The position numbers and the translations under genes are program-made. Source: Verrucomicrobiia bacterium (GTDB taxonomy: Bacteria; Verrucomicrobiota; Verrucomicrobiia; Limisphaerales; UBA8199). Taken from it: a stretch of 32,446 nucleotides of DNA. Shown here piece by piece: positions 26,930-32,446 of this stretch. The notes below the pieces were generated by a model, which saw nothing but the letters and a program-made list of their open reading frames with translations, did not search any database and was not told the DNA's origin. The stretch is from the NCBI GenBank assembly GCA_035946615.1, contig DASYZB010000118.1, forward strand, positions 1 through 32,446. Reading direction: 5' to 3'. Every line of letters begins with the position of its first letter. Position 1 is the stretch's first letter.

Positions 26930-28351
26930 ATGAGCGCCGACGACAAGTTTATCCGAGAGCATTACCCGCGCATCGAGGACCTGTTCATTACCCGCCGCCA
27001 GTTTCTGCAGCGGGCGGGGATGGGATTCGGCATGCTGGGGCTCGCGGGGCTTCTCGGGCAGGAGCTGGTTTCCACCGCCCAGGCCGAGACAGTAGCGACA
27101 TTGGCCCCCCGGGACCCGCCGCTCCCGGCCAAAGCCAAACACGTCGTCCACATTTTCGCTCAAGGCGCCCCTTCGCATGTGGACACGTGGGACCCTAAAC
27201 CGGCCTTGGCGCAATATGACGGTCAAAGCATTCCCGGCAGTGATGGAGTAGCGATGGCTTCTCCTTTCAAATTTGAGAAAAAAGGCGCTTCGGGAATTGA
27301 AATCAGCGAAGTATTTCCAAAATTGGGGGAACTGGTGGATGACCTGGCGGTAGTGCGCTCGATGTACACCGATATCCCCGCGCATGAGGTGGCGACGGTG
27401 TTCATGAATACCGGCTCGACGCGCTTTTCGCGGCCAAGCCTGGGCTCGTGGGTTTTATATGGGCTTGGAACCGAGAATCAGAACATGCCGGGTTATATCT
27501 CACTGCGCCCGGGCGGCACACCGCCGGGCGGGAGTTCCAATTGGCAGGCCTCTTTTCTGCCCGGCATTTACCAGGGAGTGAGCATCAACACCCGAATCAC
27601 TTCAGTGAACCAGCTCGTCCAAAACATTCACAACCCCTACACGCCATTGAATGAACAGCGCCGCCAATTGGACCTGGTACACAAACTGAACGAATTACAC
27701 GCGCAAAACTTGCAGAAGGATTCCCAGCTCGAGGCCCGCCTGCAGGCTTTCGAGATGGCCTTCAAGATGCAAACCGAGGCCACTGACGCCTTCGATCTTG
27801 CCAAGGAGCCATCAGCCATGCGCGAGTTATATGGCCGCAGCGCCCAAGGCAACCAGCTCTTGATCGCTCGCCGGCTCATCGAGCGCGGGGTGCGGTTTGT
27901 GCAAGTCTGGGCGGGAGGCTGGGACCATCACCAGGACATCGAGGAGAAGCTCCCCGAGCGCGCCCGAGACATCGATCAGCCCTTAGCTGCCTTTATTGCA
28001 GACCTCAAGCGACGCAATCTTTTCGACAGCACCTTGATTATTTGGGGAGGCGAATTTGGCCGTAAACCGGTGCGGGACAGAAATGGCGGCGAGAATCCCG
28101 GGCGCGACCATAATGGCAAGGCGTTCACGACCGTGCTGGCTGGAGGCGGGGTGCGCGGCGGCATGGTTCACGGGGCTACTGATGAGTTTGGGGCTGCTGC
28201 CGTGGAAAATCGCGTCCACATTCACGACCTGCACGCCACGATTCTTGCCCTGCTGGGCTTCGATCACAAGAAACTCACCTATCGCTATAATGGCCGGGAT
28301 TTCCGGCTTACGGACGTCTCCGGCGAGGTCGTCAAAGCGGTGATTGCTTAG
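26930..28351 (+). CDS. DUF1501 protein with twin-arginine-like signal
   Basis: A 473-residue protein from ATG 26930 (MSADDKF); an earlier ATG at 26879 adds 17 unlikely residues. Residues 22-45 are a twin-arginine-type signal (TRRQFLQRAGMGFGML, hydrophobic stretch, cut near AQAE). The mature part contains HVVHIFAQGAPSHVDTWDPKP, MYTDIPAHEVATVFMNTG, GWDHHQDIEE and LIIWGGEFGRKP, typical of DUF1501, a sulfatase/alkaline-phosphatase-like family with likely metal-binding Asp and His residues in SHVDTWD and GGWDHHQD. In Planctomycetota and Verrucomicrobiota it normally pairs with a DUF1549-DUF1553 protein; here it precedes one, whereas the usual order I know is the reverse. The gap between them is filled by a palindromic repeat. 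Confidence 0.9.
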   Translation: MSADDKFIREHYPRIEDLFITRRQFLQRAGMGFGMLGLAGLLGQELVSTAQAETVATLAPRDPPLPAKAKHVVHIFAQGAPSHVDTWDPKPALAQYDGQSIPGSDGVAMASPFKFEKKGASGIEISEVFPKLGELVDDLAVVRSMYTDIPAHEVATVFMNTGSTRFSRPSLGSWVLYGLGTENQNMPGYISLRPGGTPPGGSSNWQASFLPGIYQGVSINTRITSVNQLVQNIHNPYTPLNEQRRQLDLVHKLNELHAQNLQKDSQLEARLQAFEMAFKMQTEATDAFDLAKEPSAMRELYGRSAQGNQLLIARRLIERGVRFVQVWAGGWDHHQDIEEKLPERARDIDQPLAAFIADLKRRNLFDSTLIIWGGEFGRKPVRDRNGGENPGRDHNGKAFTTVLAGGGVRGGMVHGATDEFGAAAVENRVHIHDLHATILALLGFDHKKLTYRYNGRDFRLTDVSGEVVKAVIA

Positions 28352-28469
28352 TCGTGAAAGAGGCTCAACTTCAACCTGGCGCGGGCGACTTGGCCAATGC
28401 CAGTAGCTCCGTGGAAATCCAGGCTGGGATTTGTGCTCCGGGTCGGATGGTCAGAACCAGTGACCTGGC

Positions 28470-28665
28470 TGTCCCGGAGGGACATCCGACAATAGCCCAA
28501 CGCTTCGGCGTTGGGGAGAGGACGTTGCAGCCCTTTAGTCCCGAAGGGACCGCTGAACCTGCACACTTGCGTCCTCTATTCAGCCGTCCCTTCGGGACTC
28601 ACGCCCCCACACCTATCCCCAACGCTGAAGCGTCGGGCTATTCTCAATCATCCCTCCGGGATGAG
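28470..28665. repeat. Composite palindromic repeat with six hairpins between DUF1501 and DUF1553 genes
   Basis: Six small hairpins sit in mirror order. H1 28471-28483 (gtccc gga gggac), H2 28496-28515 (8-bp stem cccaacgc/gcgttggg with a TTCG loop) and H3 28538-28550 (gtcccgaagggac) are followed by H4 28586-28598, the exact reverse complement of H3, H5 28618-28637, a near reverse complement of H2, and H6 28649-28663, a near reverse complement of H1. The left half (about 28471-28520) matches the reversed right half (about 28613-28665), including aatagccc. I recall such units (conserved translations like SPEGTAE and SRPFGT) scattered in verrucomicrobial genomes. It would fold into an extended structured RNA. 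Confidence 0.8.
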
Positions 28666-28734
28666 AACAAAATCCTGGTTGCATCGGCCGCCGCGCCGGC
28701 GGGTTCGGTCCGTGTCTCGCCGGTTGGAGGTGGC

Positions 28735-31134
<2,400 letters not shown>

Positions 31135-31684
31135 ACGTCGCAGCTCTGTTATGAAGAAGTCAAAAACGATCCACCAGCGAAACTCGCGCAATTGCCGCAA
31201 CCCTTCTGCCACCAATTCAGGCTGCAAGGGCCTGAATGGCGCCGAGGCGGGCGGCCGCTTGCTGCCGCTTGTTGAGGCCCAGGCCAGCTATACGGTCCGT
31301 ATTGAGGCCAACTGGTCACCTGCCCGAGCGAGAACTCGGCGGAAAGGCCGCCAATGTCCCCGCGTCAAGCGCGAAGCGGCGTTGACAACCGGGTGGTCGG
31401 CGGGGGAAAATGAGAGCGACAAAGCCGGAGCAGTCGCGCTTCTGACTCCTTTAGCAGGGCTTCGCCGGTGATCAGCGGTCGAGGTCCGAAAACCGCGAGG
31501 ACAGCACTGGATGTGGGTGGCCCGTGTGTTGAGGCCTTCGGATGAATAGAAGAGAAGGCGCACCTTCCAAGTTGCAAGGCCGCGAACTCCAAGAAGCTGC
31601 TGCGGAATCATTTCCAAAATAGGTGGCGCCTGCCATGCTATTGGTTGCGGAATTATATTTTGGAACTTGGCCCAGGGATCATTG
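31135..31684. other. 550-bp region without a recognisable gene
   Basis: Frames of 75-109 codons exist on both strands, but none has a convincing start and motif. GC content falls around 31600, marking a change from the preceding gene. A minus-strand frame (about 31617-31288) has a repetitive Arg/Ser/Ala composition that I suspect reflects a dispersed non-coding repeat, without proof. No tRNA or clear terminator was seen. Confidence 0.35.
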
Positions 31685-31861
31685 CTAAACGTAAGCGCCG
31701 CACTCGATGAAAGTAATACCAGTGAACTCGTGCTTTTTTACTGAGGCTATAAAGTTTTCGGTCGCAATAATCCTACTCCAGGAGCCAGCGAGGCTTCTTA
31801 AAATCAGCTTGTCGTTTCCCATGGAACTTGGCTTCAGGCTAGAGCCACCTTCAAAGATCAT
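31685..31861 (-). pseudogene. Possible C-terminal fragment of an immunity-like protein
   Basis: A minus-strand frame of 58 residues from ATG 31861 to TAG 31685 reads like a real protein: GSWSRIIATENFIASVKKHE followed by FTGITFIECGAY. That C-terminal pattern (a fluctuating IVATE-F..., KK..FTGI-FIE) resembles the ends of toxin-immunity families such as DUF1629/Imm11-like and the double-CxxCG group. The frame has a stop about 60 bp upstream, so the N-terminal part of such a protein is missing. Probably a remnant; the family link is tentative. Confidence 0.35.
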
Positions 31862-31990
31862 GCGAACGATTTTAGTTCTCGCCGGTAACTGTTCTTTTGA
31901 TGACTGAAAAAATCACACTCACTGGCTGTCGGTGGCAAAAACGGCAGTCAATCTCTTAACCCTGATACTGCAATGCCTGCTGATTCTTGA

Positions 31991-32020
31991 AAAACGCCTT
32001 TCGCGTGTGAAGCGAAAGCC
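31991..32020 (-). terminator. Possible intrinsic terminator on the minus strand
   Basis: CTTTCGC (31998-32004) pairs with GCGAAAG (32012-32018) around a 7-base loop. Read on the minus strand the stem is followed by ggcgttttt, a short T-run. It would end a transcript of the small minus-strand frames at 32144-32446. Confidence 0.4.
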
Positions 32021-32143
32021 AAAAAACGTTCGGCTGCCATGACGCCAGGTCCCCTCCTCACTGGCCCGGATTCTCGTGCAGGCCGGTGGCCCAGGACCCG
32101 ACCACCATGCACGGAGACCATTGTGACGGCGGGACCTTTGGCT

Positions 32144-32257
32144 CTAAGGCAGAGTTATAAGATCGCTAAGGAGCCAAGCCAGGGCAACGCCTATCAAGAT
32201 GACGAGCACCAGAAGCTGCCATAGCTTGATCCTCTTGCCTTTCTTCGGATTGCTCAT
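32144..32257 (-). CDS. Small single-pass membrane protein
   Basis: A 37-residue frame with a basic start (MSNPKKGKRIKLWQ) and one hydrophobic helix (LLVLVILIGVALAWLL), ending SDLITLP. The positive-inside pattern is what a real small membrane protein would show. Its ATG lies 18 bp after the stop of the next upstream minus-strand frame, and a candidate terminator lies about 125 bp beyond its stop, which supports a small operon. The ribosome site is weak. Function unknown; too short for a domain search by eye. Confidence 0.4.
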   Translation of the reverse strand: MSNPKKGKRIKLWQLLVLVILIGVALAWLLSDLITLP

Positions 32258-32275
32258 TTCAGCGTTTCTGTTCAG

Positions 32276-32446
32276 CTACCGTCGCCAAGCAGGGTTACTA
32301 ATGTGAAAATCCTCAAACGCAGAGATTATGTCATCAAGAAACTCGTCGTCTTTAGTCCCCGGAAAAAGTAAAGCCAAGGGGTTAAAGCCAAGTAAAGCCA
32401 AGGGGTCACATCTCAATTTTTGACAATTCATGTTCGATTTGCGCCA
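32276..32446 (-). CDS. C-terminal part of an unrecognised protein, possibly starting outside the window
   Basis: The minus-strand frame is open from the window edge to TAG 32276-32278. An ATG occurs at 32431 (giving 51 residues), but the codons before it stay open, so the start may lie beyond the window. The frame translates the local tandem repeat as PLALLGFNPLALL and then a helical acidic end, KDDEFLDDIISAFEDFHIS, with final NPAWRR. That end resembles the last helix of PLP-dependent aminotransferases, but this is only an impression. It reads into the 37-residue membrane protein 18 bp downstream. Confidence 0.35.
   Translation of the reverse strand, partial: WRKSNMNCQKLRCDPLALLGFNPLALLFPGTKDDEFLDDIISAFEDFHISNPAWRR
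32367..32406. repeat. Short direct repeat, 24-bp period
   Basis: The 16-base unit agtaaagccaaggggt occurs at 32367-32382 and again at 32391-32406, separated by taaagcca, which is itself part of the unit. The second copy runs into cacatctcaatttttgac. The repeat lies in the reading frame of the minus-strand coding stretch and adds PLALL-type repeats to it. Confidence 0.75.

Noticed and set aside
31151-31471. 106-codon plus-strand frame after the DUF1553 gene
   Set aside because: No signal peptide, domain or ribosome site; composition looks like translated non-coding DNA.

Overview
The window most resembles a soil or freshwater member of Verrucomicrobiota (Pedosphaera/Limisphaerales-like), less likely Planctomycetota. 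The reasons are two sets of the paired cytochrome/DUF proteins typical of this superphylum (DUF1587-1595-1592-1588-1585 with DUF1552, and DUF1549-DUF1553 with DUF1501), a DUF4159 protein, a secreted beta-helix protein, high GC with large antisense shadow frames, and a composite palindromic intergenic repeat. No tRNA, rRNA, CRISPR array, intact insertion sequence or prophage was seen. This placement is inference from gene content.

Layout. 1-2571: the 3' end of an unknown gene, then two unrecognised genes on the minus strand; one ends in a fold otherwise found at the C terminus of large ATPase/TPR proteins and probably carries a slipped C-tract. 2572-5762: a zinc-ribbon protein and a secreted transglutaminase-like/discoidin protein, whose 3' end runs into an out-of-frame scrap of another secreted-protein gene. 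5826-5882: a perfect 25-bp-stem hairpin. 5964-9445: a translationally coupled pair, cytochrome-like DUF1592-type protein plus Tat-exported DUF1552 protein. 9826-14961: a YdiJ-type FAD/Fe-S dehydrogenase divergent from an Aas-like acyltransferase/acyl-ACP synthetase fusion. 14987-17074: a secreted GH141-like beta-helix protein. 17052-18774 (minus): a lone DNA methyltransferase followed by a 90-residue cistron. 18975-23268: secreted esterase, DUF4159 protein, beta-hydroxyacid dehydrogenase, FIST protein. 23276-25908 (minus): a dimethylargininase/arginine-deiminase-like enzyme with no normal start codon, and DNA polymerase X. 25944-26165: an orphan 3' end of a GH16 glucanase gene. 26240-26854 (minus): a membrane zinc-ribbon protein. 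26930-31134: the DUF1501 and DUF1549/1553 pair, separated by a large composite palindromic repeat. 31135-32446: gene-poor DNA, AT-richer in its distal part, with small minus-strand frames and a short tandem repeat.

How it fits together. Much of the window encodes exported proteins that probably act on polymers outside the cytoplasm: the transglutaminase-like protein, GH141-like protein, esterase, GH16 remnant and the two cytochrome/Tat pairs. The second theme is decay: several gene scraps (5676-5762, 9739-9855, 25944-26165, 31685-31861) sit at the edges of intact genes, often close to hairpins or repeats. No complete, obviously new multi-gene system is visible. The best candidates for something undescribed are the methyltransferase plus 90-residue cistron, the composite palindromic repeat inside the DUF1501/DUF1553 pair, and the small minus-strand cluster at the right edge.
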